From: Alistipes indistinctus YIT 12060
GTDB taxonomy: Bacteria > Bacteroidota > Bacteroidia > Bacteroidales > Rikenellaceae
Reading direction: 5' to 3'
Assembly: GCF_025144995.1 (NCBI RefSeq)
Contig: NZ_CP102250.1
Location: 930,001 to 994,000 of the forward strand
Length of the DNA stretch: 64,000 bases
Position numbers and translations under genes: made by a program. This document shows positions 1 through 8,346 of the stretch, in pieces; positions within the stretch are counted from its first letter, which is position 1; each line of letters begins with the position of its first letter. Under the pieces are notes generated by a model. It was not told the DNA's origin. It did not search any database and worked only from the letters and a program-made list of their open reading frames with translations.

Positions 1-603
1 GTACACCACCTGAGCGCCAAACACCGTGTAGCCGGGTTCTACCACGACGACGGCGCCTGCAACATGACCGTAATCGGCAACATCCTCTACAAGGCGGGAC
101 TGCATCCCGTGTTGGTGGGAGGCGGTTCTGACCACTATTATGAAAACAATATCTTCATCGACTGTCCTTACGGACTCTATATCGACGACCGGATGACGCA
201 CTGGGGCGACAACGACGATACGAACAACACGTTCAAGAGCCGCTTCGCAGAGGTCAATGCCTCGCAACCTCCCTACTCCACGAAATATCCGTTCATCCTC
301 GATTACATCAACAACGACTACCACAACCCCGTTCGGAACAATTTCACGCGCAACCTCTTCTACAACGTCACCACGCTGGTCCGTGCAGGGGAACGTCCCT
401 ACGAACGCGCCTATTACAACATGACCAACAGCTGGATTACCTGGAGCGGACACGGTTACCCGGCTCCCGGATTCGTAGATGAGGCGAACGAAAACTGGAA
501 CCTGAAACCCGATGCCGAAGTCTTCAAACAGATCCCGGGCTTCAAGGCCATTCCTTTCGACAAGATCGGGTTCACGATGCCGGCCAATACGTGGAAAGAC
601 TGA
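1..603 (+). CDS. right-handed parallel beta-helix protein, C-terminal part
   Basis: The reading frame is open from base 1 and ends at a TGA at 601-603, so the start lies outside the window and about 200 C-terminal residues are visible. The visible part is rich in Asn, Asp, Tyr and Gly, with short repeating segments (for example NMTVIGNILYKAG, then YYENNIFIDCPYGLYIDD) typical of beta-helix coils with Asn ladders. The family is known for extracellular polysaccharide lyases and glycosidases, but no catalytic residues can be assigned from this fragment. A strong hairpin terminator follows about 45 bases after the stop. The fold call is moderately sure; the substrate is unknown. Confidence 0.7.
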   Translation, partial: VHHLSAKHRVAGFYHDDGACNMTVIGNILYKAGLHPVLVGGGSDHYYENNIFIDCPYGLYIDDRMTHWGDNDDTNNTFKSRFAEVNASQPPYSTKYPFILDYINNDYHNPVRNNFTRNLFYNVTTLVRAGERPYERAYYNMTNSWITWSGHGYPAPGFVDEANENWNLKPDAEVFKQIPGFKAIPFDKIGFTMPANTWKD

Positions 604-646
604 CAAGCGGAAACTTTCCCCGAAAGAGGCGGCAAATTCATTACGG

Positions 647-679
647 AAAACGCGGATACCATATGGTATCCGCGTTTTT
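647..679. terminator. perfect palindromic terminator between convergent genes
   Basis: Bases 647-678 form a perfect 32-bp palindrome: AAAACGCGGATACCAT followed by its reverse complement. It has a run of A on the left and a run of T on the right, so it can act as an intrinsic terminator on both strands. It lies between the convergent genes ending at 603 (+) and 733 (-). Confidence 0.85.
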
Positions 680-732
680 AATTCAACCGGCATTTTCCGA
701 AATCCGGCCTGCTCGGCACGTCCCGGCCGGAC

Positions 733-1779
733 CTATTCGATCCCGAGGAAATGGAAAGGCGCCGTTGCGACGAACTCCGCGGCGGTATTGCCCGCATAAG
801 TCTTACCGTGATTCAGGTCCAGCATTTTGACAGGCGCTCCAGGCGAAAAATCGACATCCTTGAAATCGACCCAAAAGATATTGGGATAAAACGTCGATTC
901 ATAAAAATAGATTTTGCTTTTCTGGTCGGAGAGCGTACGCCAACGGGTCGAGGAGATATTCGGTTCTCCGGGCGTGCTGATACCCAACGGCACCGAGCAA
1001 TTGCGGATCACACTGAAAACAGCGGCCACCGCCTCGCGCGAATCTTTCACTTTGGGAATCGCGTCGATGTAAAACGATGCCCGGACAAAACGGTCGGCCG
1101 CACGGTTCGTCCCGGGAAGGAACGTTGTGCCTCCGATGGTGCGCCAATAGTCGTCGAGCGCCAGCTGCTGGTCGAACACCGGCGAGTTGGTCATCACTTG
1201 GTAGGCTTTGGAATGGTGGATATTCAGTTTCCCGCCGACGTATTCGAAAATGGCGTTGTCGCCCGTGGTATCCGAAATAGACAAATGCAACGTAGCCAGA
1301 CGCGAACCGTCGGGCATCTGATCCGAAACCACCTCGAACCCACCCTTCGAAACTGCCGCTACCGCTTCGTCCACCGTCGCGAAATTATCGAGCATATACT
1401 GTACCCATGCGGCAATCGTGAGCCCCGGCTTTTGACCGTCCCATTTCGGGTATTCAGACTCGGCCAACCACAGCAGATTGGCCACCAGTCCTTTCTCATT
1501 CATGCCGTCGGTACTGCAAATCTCGTAAGCGGAAGCAACTACACTCCCGTATTTCGAGGTCCAATGTACCGAATTGTTCCCCGTTTCCCCGCTCCGGGAC
1601 ATGCCCCGCGGAAAAATCCACAAGTTCGTGTACGGGTCCTCCTTCCAGTCCATCGACCTGGCAGTCATCACCGTGCCATCCAAACCATTGTATACCACCC
1701 GCGTACAGGCGTCTGTCCGGGACAAAGCGGCAACCGACAAGATCAGCGACAAACCAAATGCAACTTTATTAGGTCTCAT
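733..1779 (-). CDS. linear amide C-N hydrolase, choloylglycine hydrolase family
   Basis: A 348-residue protein with an N-terminal signal peptide ending at Ala24, followed directly by CTRVVY. In this Ntn-hydrolase family the Cys freed by processing (here Cys25) is the nucleophile, and the Arg two residues later and the Asp in RSMDW match the active-site pattern of bile salt hydrolases and penicillin V acylases. The signal peptide implies export to the periplasm or surface. The length fits the family. The sequence alone does not decide between bile acid conjugates, N-acyl amino acids and other amides as substrates. It is convergent with the beta-helix gene and divergent from the M1 peptidase gene. 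Confidence 0.88.
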   Translation of the reverse strand: MRPNKVAFGLSLILSVAALSRTDACTRVVYNGLDGTVMTARSMDWKEDPYTNLWIFPRGMSRSGETGNNSVHWTSKYGSVVASAYEICSTDGMNEKGLVANLLWLAESEYPKWDGQKPGLTIAAWVQYMLDNFATVDEAVAAVSKGGFEVVSDQMPDGSRLATLHLSISDTTGDNAIFEYVGGKLNIHHSKAYQVMTNSPVFDQQLALDDYWRTIGGTTFLPGTNRAADRFVRASFYIDAIPKVKDSREAVAAVFSVIRNCSVPLGISTPGEPNISSTRWRTLSDQKSKIYFYESTFYPNIFWVDFKDVDFSPGAPVKMLDLNHGKTYAGNTAAEFVATAPFHFLGIE

Positions 1780-1931
1780 ATTTCTTTTTTTTGCAATCTT
1801 GGGTTGTTATACCGCAAAGTCCGAACCAAAAAACGCCAGCAACTCCCCTATAAACGATTATATCGGACCGCATTCCCGGAAATCTGCATAAATATGCGTA
1901 AATTCGCAGTAGCAACCTGTTCCGCTTTCCG

Positions 1932-4631
1932 ATGAATAGATATACGACCTTTCCGACCCGCACGCCGCTCCACGTCTGGACAATCGCGCTGCTTATCCTG
2001 CTCTGTACGGCCTGCAATGGACCGCAGCCCGAAGACCTTACCGCCCCGGGCGTAAGCCTCGAACTGGCCCGTTACCGCAAAACACGCTACCAGAATATCC
2101 GCTACGACCTGCACTTCAACCTTCCCGGCAACCGCGCCGACAAGGTGACCGGAAAAGCCCGTATCACGTTCACACTCGATAAACCCGACGCACTGATTGC
2201 AGATTTCCGCGGCGATACGTCCCAAATCCATAGCGTCGTACTAAACGGACAGCAAACGCCTTATTCGTTAACCGACGAACACATCGTCATCCCCCGGTCG
2301 GCCCTCCGCAAGGGAGAGAACACCCTCGACGTAAGTTTCACGGCCGACGACCAATCGCTCAACCGGCGTGACGATTTCCTCTACACCCTGCTGGTGCCGG
2401 ACCGGGCCCGGACTCTTTTCCCCTGCTTCGACCAACCCGACCTGAAGGCCCGGTTCACACTAAGCCTCGAACTGCCGGCCGAGTGGAAAGCGATTGCCAA
2501 CGGAGCCACAGCCCGGACCGACACGTTGAATACCGCATCCGGACCTACAGCCGGAACCGAGACCTCCGGTAGCGGTCCGGCTCGGACGGCTGCCCGAGCC
2601 GGCAGCCAAATGGCCGCCGGAGCCGAAACGACCGGAGCCCGCAAGCGAATCTCTTTCCACGAAACCGAACCGATCCCCACCTACCTGTTCTCATTCGTGG
2701 GCGGGCGGTTCGAACGGGTCACCGAAAACCGCAACGGCCGCAGTATATCGCTGTACCACCGCGAAACCGATCCGCAGAAAACGGCCCAATGCCCTGAAAT
2801 CCTCGGACAGGTATTCCATGCGCTCGACTGGCTGGAAACATATACCGGAGTACCCTATCCGTTCGCCAAATACGACCTGATCGTCATCCCCGGTTTCCAG
2901 TACGGCGGTATGGAGCACATGGGGGCGACACTCTACGCCGACCGTTCGATGTTCCTCGAAAACAATGCGACGACCGAAAACCGCATGGCGCGAGGCAGCC
3001 TGATCGCGCACGAAACGGCGCACATGTGGTTCGGCGACTACGTGACGATGCAGTGGTTCGACGACGTCTGGACCAAAGAGGTTTTCGCGAATTTCTTCGC
3101 TGCGATGATCGTGCGCGAACAGTTCCCGCAGATCGACCACCGGCTCAACTTCATCCGCTCCAACGTACCGGGAGCCTACGGCGAAGACCGCACTGCGGGA
3201 AGCACGGCCATCCGGCAACAGTTACCGAACCTTTCCGATGCGGGATTGCTGTACAGCCAGATCATTTACAGCAAATCCCCGGTGGTCATGGAGATGCTTT
3301 TCACCAAACTGGGGCCTGAAAAATTCCGCGACGGCATCCGCGAGTATCTGGCCGACCACCGTTACGGCAATGCCACATGGGACGACCTGATCGCCGTTCT
3401 GGACTGCCGATGCGACGAAGACCTCGCCGCATGGAGCCGGGTATGGGTCGACGAAAAAGGAATGCCGACGATCGACATGACCCGGCATGAAAACAGGCTC
3501 CGCATCATGCAAAGCGATCCGTTCGGACGCCGTCTGGCGTGGAACCAACCGCTGCAGCTGCTCGCTTTCGGCGACGGGAACGCCACGGATACCCTGCAAT
3601 GCCTGCTCGACGGACCGGAAACGGAACTCGTCCTCCCTGCCGGAACCCGCTGCGTGCTGCCCAATGCGGACGGACGCTCCTACGGCTACTTCCGGCTGGA
3701 CAGCGTCACATCGGAATACCTGATGAAACGCCTGACCGGCTTGCCCGACGACGTGGCCCGGCTCTCTGCACTGATTACGCTGAACGAAAACCTGCTCGGG
3801 GGCACGATTGCCCCGCAACGGTTTCTCCGGGCGATGATCGCCTACCTTCCGCAGGAACGCAACCAACAACTGTTCACACAAGCGCTCACCTACATCCGGG
3901 GTTGTTTCGGCCTATACTACGACGAAACGGCCTCTCCCGAACTGGAAGGTGCTTTATGGGAGATCGCGCAAAACGATCCCGACCGCCAGCGGCGCATCAT
4001 GGCAACCCAGGCTTGGTGCGGTATCGCCCGCAGCCCGCAGGCGATAAACACGCTTTACGAATTATGGGACGATGAACGGTTAGCGAACCGGATGCTGCTC
4101 GGCGAAAACGACCTGACAAACCTCTCATACACGCTCGCATTGCGTTTCCCGGACCGGGCTGCAGCGATCATCGCGCGTCAAGGGGCACGCATCACCAATC
4201 CCGACCGGCAAAAACAGTACGCTTACATCGCACCGGCCGTATCGCCTTCGGCTTCGGTCCGCGATTCGGTGTTCCGCAGCCTGCTCGACCCGGCGAACCG
4301 GAGCATCGAACCGTGGGCCTGCACGGCACTCTCCCTGCTGAACCATCCGGTACACGGCGCCCGTTCGGCCGCGTATATCCGTCCGGGACTCGAAGAGTTG
4401 CAGGAAATACAACGTACGGGGGATATTTTCTTTCCCCGTAAGTGGACGGCCGCCCTACTGGGCAGCCAACATTCGGAAGCAGCCGCTACGGCCGTAGATG
4501 CCTTCATCGCCGACCATCCCGGTTATCCGCCGCTGCTGGGCAGCAAAATCCTCCAACAGGCCGACCTGCTTTTCCGGTTATGGAACCGGAATGCACAGAA
4601 CCGCCCAACTTCGGATCACACCTCCGAATAA
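1932..4631 (+). CDS. M1 family zinc aminopeptidase, lipoprotein
   Basis: An 899-residue M1 metallopeptidase. The N-terminus has a hydrophobic stretch ending in LLCTAC, a lipobox, so the mature protein is probably lipid-anchored. GGMEHMG near residue 325 is the exopeptidase signature that binds the substrate amino terminus. HETAHMWF at about residues 360-367 is the HEXXH zinc site, and the Glu of WTKEVF 18 residues after the second His is the third zinc ligand. The M1 beta-sandwich precedes the catalytic domain and a long helical C-terminal region follows. Odd feature: a low-complexity segment rich in Gly, Ala, Thr and Ser at about residues 195-236 lies inside the N-terminal domain. It probably trims peptides in the periplasm. 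Confidence 0.93.
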   Translation: MNRYTTFPTRTPLHVWTIALLILLCTACNGPQPEDLTAPGVSLELARYRKTRYQNIRYDLHFNLPGNRADKVTGKARITFTLDKPDALIADFRGDTSQIHSVVLNGQQTPYSLTDEHIVIPRSALRKGENTLDVSFTADDQSLNRRDDFLYTLLVPDRARTLFPCFDQPDLKARFTLSLELPAEWKAIANGATARTDTLNTASGPTAGTETSGSGPARTAARAGSQMAAGAETTGARKRISFHETEPIPTYLFSFVGGRFERVTENRNGRSISLYHRETDPQKTAQCPEILGQVFHALDWLETYTGVPYPFAKYDLIVIPGFQYGGMEHMGATLYADRSMFLENNATTENRMARGSLIAHETAHMWFGDYVTMQWFDDVWTKEVFANFFAAMIVREQFPQIDHRLNFIRSNVPGAYGEDRTAGSTAIRQQLPNLSDAGLLYSQIIYSKSPVVMEMLFTKLGPEKFRDGIREYLADHRYGNATWDDLIAVLDCRCDEDLAAWSRVWVDEKGMPTIDMTRHENRLRIMQSDPFGRRLAWNQPLQLLAFGDGNATDTLQCLLDGPETELVLPAGTRCVLPNADGRSYGYFRLDSVTSEYLMKRLTGLPDDVARLSALITLNENLLGGTIAPQRFLRAMIAYLPQERNQQLFTQALTYIRGCFGLYYDETASPELEGALWEIAQNDPDRQRRIMATQAWCGIARSPQAINTLYELWDDERLANRMLLGENDLTNLSYTLALRFPDRAAAIIARQGARITNPDRQKQYAYIAPAVSPSASVRDSVFRSLLDPANRSIEPWACTALSLLNHPVHGARSAAYIRPGLEELQEIQRTGDIFFPRKWTAALLGSQHSEAAATAVDAFIADHPGYPPLLGSKILQQADLLFRLWNRNAQNRPTSDHTSE

Positions 4632-4721
4632 GAGACTGAAACCCGAACTATACCATCCGAACTTATATCGGCAGGTTCAGCGTAAAAGCTGTTCACGGAT
4701 CGATCCGGCCCCGGTACCGGG

Positions 4722-5492
4722 TCAGTTCCGGGTATCGCGTGTAAAAAGATAGCGTTCGGGCCCCGAGGCGGCCTCATTGAAACGAAATCCTTCCCATTCG
4801 AACCCCTTGAGGGCTTCAGGCGTCTCGATACGCTGCTGAAGAATATAGCGGGTCATTTCGCCCCGTGCCATTTTCGCATAAGTCCGCACCGTTTCGAACC
4901 GGCCGTCGCGCCGTTCCTGAAACTCCGGCGTCACTACGCGCACCTGCCCGCGGATACGGTCCATATCGAGCGCTCCCAACACATCGAGGCTCGCCAGATT
5001 GACCAGTACGCCGCCGGCACCGCGTACCGTACCGATCAACGGATCGGTAAGCAGCGGCCGCCAATAATCGTACAGGCTGCCCGGCATACCGGGCAGTTTC
5101 AGCCCGAAAGCGATACGATAGGCTTTGATCCGGTCGAACGGGCGGACCAACCCGTAAAGAGTCGAAATCATCCGTACGTGCGACTGGGCATATTCGAGAT
5201 CCGGAACGGAGAGCGTCGCAGGATCTATATGTTGGAAAACGCTGCCGACATAAGCGAGAATCGCCTGCTTGGCCGGCGTGGAAGGGTCGTCGAAATTTTG
5301 ATAACGCAGATAATTCTCCTGCGCAAGCTTAGGACTTACCTTCAATAACGTCGCGAGGTCTGCAGCCGAATAGCGGCGCATCTTGGCCGCGAGCAATTCG
5401 GCATCGTTACGGAATTCGGGGTCCGTAACAGGTAGTCCTGCCGGGGCCGGCGACATATCCATCATTTTGGCGGGAGAAAGAATAATTAACAT
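4722..5492 (-). CDS. yaaA: peroxide stress protein YaaA (DUF328/UPF0246)
   Basis: About 256 residues beginning MLIILSPAKMMDM, the characteristic start of the YaaA family. The longer open frame adds 32 residues that do not look like the family, so the start at 5492 is preferred. YaaA proteins lower free intracellular iron and limit oxidative DNA damage during peroxide stress, and can bind unusual DNA structures. The conserved features seen are the SPAK motif at the start, the YLRYQNF segment, FDRIKAYR and the C-terminal ARGEMTRYIL. The length matches the family. It is divergent from the pirin gene across a 244-bp gap. The cytoplasmic protein has no signal peptide. Confidence 0.92.
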   Translation of the reverse strand: MLIILSPAKMMDMSPAPAGLPVTDPEFRNDAELLAAKMRRYSAADLATLLKVSPKLAQENYLRYQNFDDPSTPAKQAILAYVGSVFQHIDPATLSVPDLEYAQSHVRMISTLYGLVRPFDRIKAYRIAFGLKLPGMPGSLYDYWRPLLTDPLIGTVRGAGGVLVNLASLDVLGALDMDRIRGQVRVVTPEFQERRDGRFETVRTYAKMARGEMTRYILQQRIETPEALKGFEWEGFRFNEAASGPERYLFTRDTRN

Positions 5493-5672
5493 AATCGGGT
5501 GTTTTATTGCATAAAAATATTCTATAACTTCGATACAAAGTCTGTTTTTCAAAAAGATACAAATATGATACCCGATTGGTATTTTCACTGCAAATCCACT
5601 GCCGAACCGATCGGGAGCATCTCGGTGACAGTCATTTCCCTTTTTCCGCCCCCGGCTTGGCAGGCTATTTGA

Positions 5673-5705
5673 TACGATTGTACATACAAATCATCCGCAA
5701 TCGTA
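5673..5705. promoter_or_regulatory. inverted repeat upstream of pirin gene
   Basis: TACGATTG (5673-5680) and CAATCGTA (5698-5705) form an 8-bp perfect inverted repeat with a 17-base spacer in the divergent gap between yaaA and the pirin gene, about 32 bases before the pirin start codon. It could be an operator for either gene. No regulator is identified. Confidence 0.35.
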
Positions 5706-5736
5706 TGTAAAATTATATAAAAGAACCGAATCAATT

Positions 5737-6471
5737 ATGAAAGCTATCGTTCACAAAGCAAACACCCGCGGCTATTTCGACCACGGCTGGCTCCAAACCG
5801 CACATACCTTCAGTTTTGCGGATTATTACGATCCCGAGCGGGTCCATTTCGGCGCGCTGAGGGTTCTCAATGACGACCGCATCGCACCGGGAACGGGTTT
5901 CGGCATGCACGCCCACCGCAACATGGAGATCGTCAGCATTCCGCTCCGGGGCGGGCTCGAACACCGCGACAGCATGGGCCATGTGTCGGTTCTGCACAAA
6001 GGCGAGGTCCAGGTCATGAGCGCCGGTACCGGCGTCCACCACAGCGAATCGAACCTATCGAAGGATGAAACCACCGAATTCCTGCAAATCTGGGTAGTCC
6101 CGGCCGTGGAAAACGTCGAACCGCGCTACGTCAACGCGCCGATAGAGAAATTGATCGTACCGAACCAGATCAGCACCATCGTTTATCCCTATTCGGCCCA
6201 CCACCCCGAAGAGAATGAAAAACGCCTGTGGATCTACCAACGGGCATGGTTCTCGATCGCCAAACTCGACAAAGGTAAGAAGGTACATTACCGGCTTTAC
6301 AATGCGGACAGCTTCGGCGTATATCTTTTTGTCATAAACGGCGCCATAGACGCTGAAAGTTATGCGCTCGAAAAACGCGACGGAATCGGAATCGGAGACG
6401 CCGAAGAGTTCGACATTACCGCCCGCGAGGATTCGACCGTACTGCTGATCGAAGTTCCGCCGGTCGAATAA
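5737..6471 (+). CDS. pirin family protein (bicupin)
   Basis: A 244-residue protein with the pirin N-terminal cupin: HAHRNMEIVSIPLRGGLEHRDSMGH supplies the metal-binding His residues, followed by GEVQVMSAGTGVHHSE. The C-terminal cupin half (about residues 150-240) is less conserved, as usual. Bacterial pirins are cytoplasmic metal-binding proteins; some have quercetin dioxygenase activity and others modulate enzymes. Which applies here cannot be told. The gene is monocistronic: a strong terminator begins 25 bases after the stop. Its position across from yaaA may suggest a shared stress role, which is inference. Confidence 0.92.
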   Translation: MKAIVHKANTRGYFDHGWLQTAHTFSFADYYDPERVHFGALRVLNDDRIAPGTGFGMHAHRNMEIVSIPLRGGLEHRDSMGHVSVLHKGEVQVMSAGTGVHHSESNLSKDETTEFLQIWVVPAVENVEPRYVNAPIEKLIVPNQISTIVYPYSAHHPEENEKRLWIYQRAWFSIAKLDKGKKVHYRLYNADSFGVYLFVINGAIDAESYALEKRDGIGIGDAEEFDITAREDSTVLLIEVPPVE

Positions 6472-6495
6472 CATCGCCCCGCACAACCACACCTC

Positions 6496-6525
6496 AGCCC
6501 TTCCGCCATACGGAAGGGCTTTTTT
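6496..6525 (+). terminator. intrinsic terminator after pirin gene
   Basis: The perfect 10-bp stem AGCCCTTCCG / CGGAAGGGCT with loop CCATA is followed by a run of T (6521-6525). Confidence 0.92.
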
Positions 6526-6547
6526 ACGGATTATCGGTTTTGTTTCT

Positions 6548-6555
6548 TACATTTG
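6548..6555 (+). promoter_or_regulatory. Bacteroidetes -7 element before adenine deaminase
   Basis: TACATTTG matches the TAnnTTTG consensus of the Bacteroidetes primary sigma factor and lies about 75 bases before the start at 6629. No convincing -33 TTTG is seen. Confidence 0.5.
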
Positions 6556-6628
6556 CTCCGGACCGTTACCCATCGCTCCGACCAGCGGCGAGCGGGCGAT
6601 ATTCAATCATTCAACTCATTCCGGATCC

Positions 6629-8233
6629 ATGCCTCAGCTCACAGGAAATATCGTCGATCTGATCAGACGGGAGATCTACCCCGGCACCGTCACGATTGCC
6701 GACGGGCGAATCGCCCGCATCGACAGGTTCGGCAATACCCCGGCAGACGACTCTCGGCACAACGGAAGCCTGCCGTTCCTGCTTCCGGGTTTTATCGACT
6801 CACACGTCCACATCGAAAGTTCGATGCTCTCCCCGGCCTTATACGGACACACCGCGCTGGGACACGGCACTGTCGCCATTGTGGCCGATCCTCACGAAAT
6901 CGCGAACGTCTGCGGGACCGATGGAATCCGGTACATGGTCGAACAAGCCCGGCGTACGCCGCTGAAGATCCACTACACCGTCCCGTCGTGCGTTCCGGCC
7001 ACGCCGTTCGAGACGTCCGGCGCAACCCTCGACAGTCGTACGGTCGAAGAGCTGTTGGAGTCGGGCGTTTTTGTCGCACTGGGCGAAATGATGAACTATC
7101 CCGGCGTCCTCGGTGGCGATGACCAGTGCATACGCAAAATCGAAGCGGCCCGGCGCCGGGGAATACCCGTGGACGGCCATGCACCGTTACTGGAAGGAGC
7201 GGATTTACGCCGGTATATCGGCACGGGCATCTCGACCGACCACGAGTCCTGCTCGCTGCGGGAGGCCCGGGAGAAGATCGACGCCGGAATGATGATCCAG
7301 ATCCGGGAGGGCAGCCAAAGCCGGGAATTCGACACGTTGATCCCCCTGCTGGGTTACCGTCCGGACCGGGTGATGCTGTGTACCGACGACCTGAAAGCCT
7401 CCGGACTGAGCCGCGGGCATATCAACCGGCTGGTGAGCCGGGCCGTCGCGCTGGGGTACGACCTGTTCGACGTACTGGCCGCTGCGACATTGAATCCCAT
7501 TCGCCATTACAGGCTGAAAGTCGGATTGCTGCAACCGGGCGATCCGGCCGATCTGATCTGCTGCCCCGACCTGATTCATTTCACTCCTTCGCAGGTATGG
7601 ATCGAGGGCAAACGGGTCGATACGCTCCCCGCTCCCGGAACCGACCGCACCGTCAATCACTTCCTGGCCGAACCGATCACGACCGGCATAATCGCGACAT
7701 CCTCCGCCGGCAATGAATTGTTACGGGTCATTCGTCCCGAAGAGGGAACGCTGATTACCGGTGAAGAACTGATCCCGGCCGGGGAAAAAGGGCGCTACCA
7801 AAAGATGATCGTCCTGAACCGCTACGCCCCGCACGCTCCGGCGGCCATCGGCTACGTCTCCGGATTCAACCTGCAGGACGGAGCCTTCGGATCGACCATC
7901 GCGCACGACAGCCACAACCTGATCGTCACGGGCAGCAGCGACGAATTGATCGTGCAAGCCGCAAACCGGCTGATCGCCATGCAGGGCGGTATCGTCTGCT
8001 GCGACCGAGATACCATGACCGAAATGCCGCTGCCGGTCGGCGGCCTGATGTCGGATGCGGATCTCGGGACGGTCATCCGGCAATACGACCGGATCGAACG
8101 GCATATCCACGCACTGGGTTGTCCCTTCTCCACTCCGGTCATGCAGCTCGCCTTCCTGGCTCTTCCGGTGATCCCGTCGCTCAGGCTCACCGACCGGGGA
8201 CTCTTCGACGCGACCCGGTTCGAATTTGTCTGA
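6629..8233 (+). CDS. ade: adenine deaminase
   Basis: A 534-residue amidohydrolase-superfamily enzyme converting adenine to hypoxanthine and ammonia in purine salvage. LPGFIDSHVHIESSML at about residues 53-68 is the metal-binding HxH motif of the adenine deaminase subfamily. VADPHEIANVCG, a second family signature, follows, and the C-terminal domain contains the SGFNLQDGAFGSTIAHDSHNL segment typical of bacterial Ade. The protein is somewhat shorter than the roughly 580-residue Bacillus enzyme because the N-terminal extension is short. It is cytoplasmic. The NAD synthetase gene follows after 113 bases with its own putative promoter. Confidence 0.93.
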   Translation: MPQLTGNIVDLIRREIYPGTVTIADGRIARIDRFGNTPADDSRHNGSLPFLLPGFIDSHVHIESSMLSPALYGHTALGHGTVAIVADPHEIANVCGTDGIRYMVEQARRTPLKIHYTVPSCVPATPFETSGATLDSRTVEELLESGVFVALGEMMNYPGVLGGDDQCIRKIEAARRRGIPVDGHAPLLEGADLRRYIGTGISTDHESCSLREAREKIDAGMMIQIREGSQSREFDTLIPLLGYRPDRVMLCTDDLKASGLSRGHINRLVSRAVALGYDLFDVLAAATLNPIRHYRLKVGLLQPGDPADLICCPDLIHFTPSQVWIEGKRVDTLPAPGTDRTVNHFLAEPITTGIIATSSAGNELLRVIRPEEGTLITGEELIPAGEKGRYQKMIVLNRYAPHAPAAIGYVSGFNLQDGAFGSTIAHDSHNLIVTGSSDELIVQAANRLIAMQGGIVCCDRDTMTEMPLPVGGLMSDADLGTVIRQYDRIERHIHALGCPFSTPVMQLAFLALPVIPSLRLTDRGLFDATRFEFV

Positions 8234-8273
8234 ATAAAAGCCGTCTGATTCCGGGATTTTAACCGGTTTTCAC

Positions 8274-8281
8274 TACTTTTG
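8274..8281 (+). promoter_or_regulatory. Bacteroidetes -7 element before nadE
   Basis: TACTTTTG fits TAnnTTTG and lies 65 bases before the nadE start. The upstream -33 element is weak. Confidence 0.5.
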
Positions 8282-8346
8282 CGTATAGCTGTCGGCCCCC
8301 CGGCTGTGGAACCTTCAGTGAAATTTTCGCATAACCCCGATCACGT

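Noticed and set aside
751-1935. Long open frame of 394 codons on the plus strand
   Set aside because: It lies opposite the choloylglycine hydrolase gene and has the Arg/His/Val-rich make-up of a reverse-strand shadow in GC-rich DNA.
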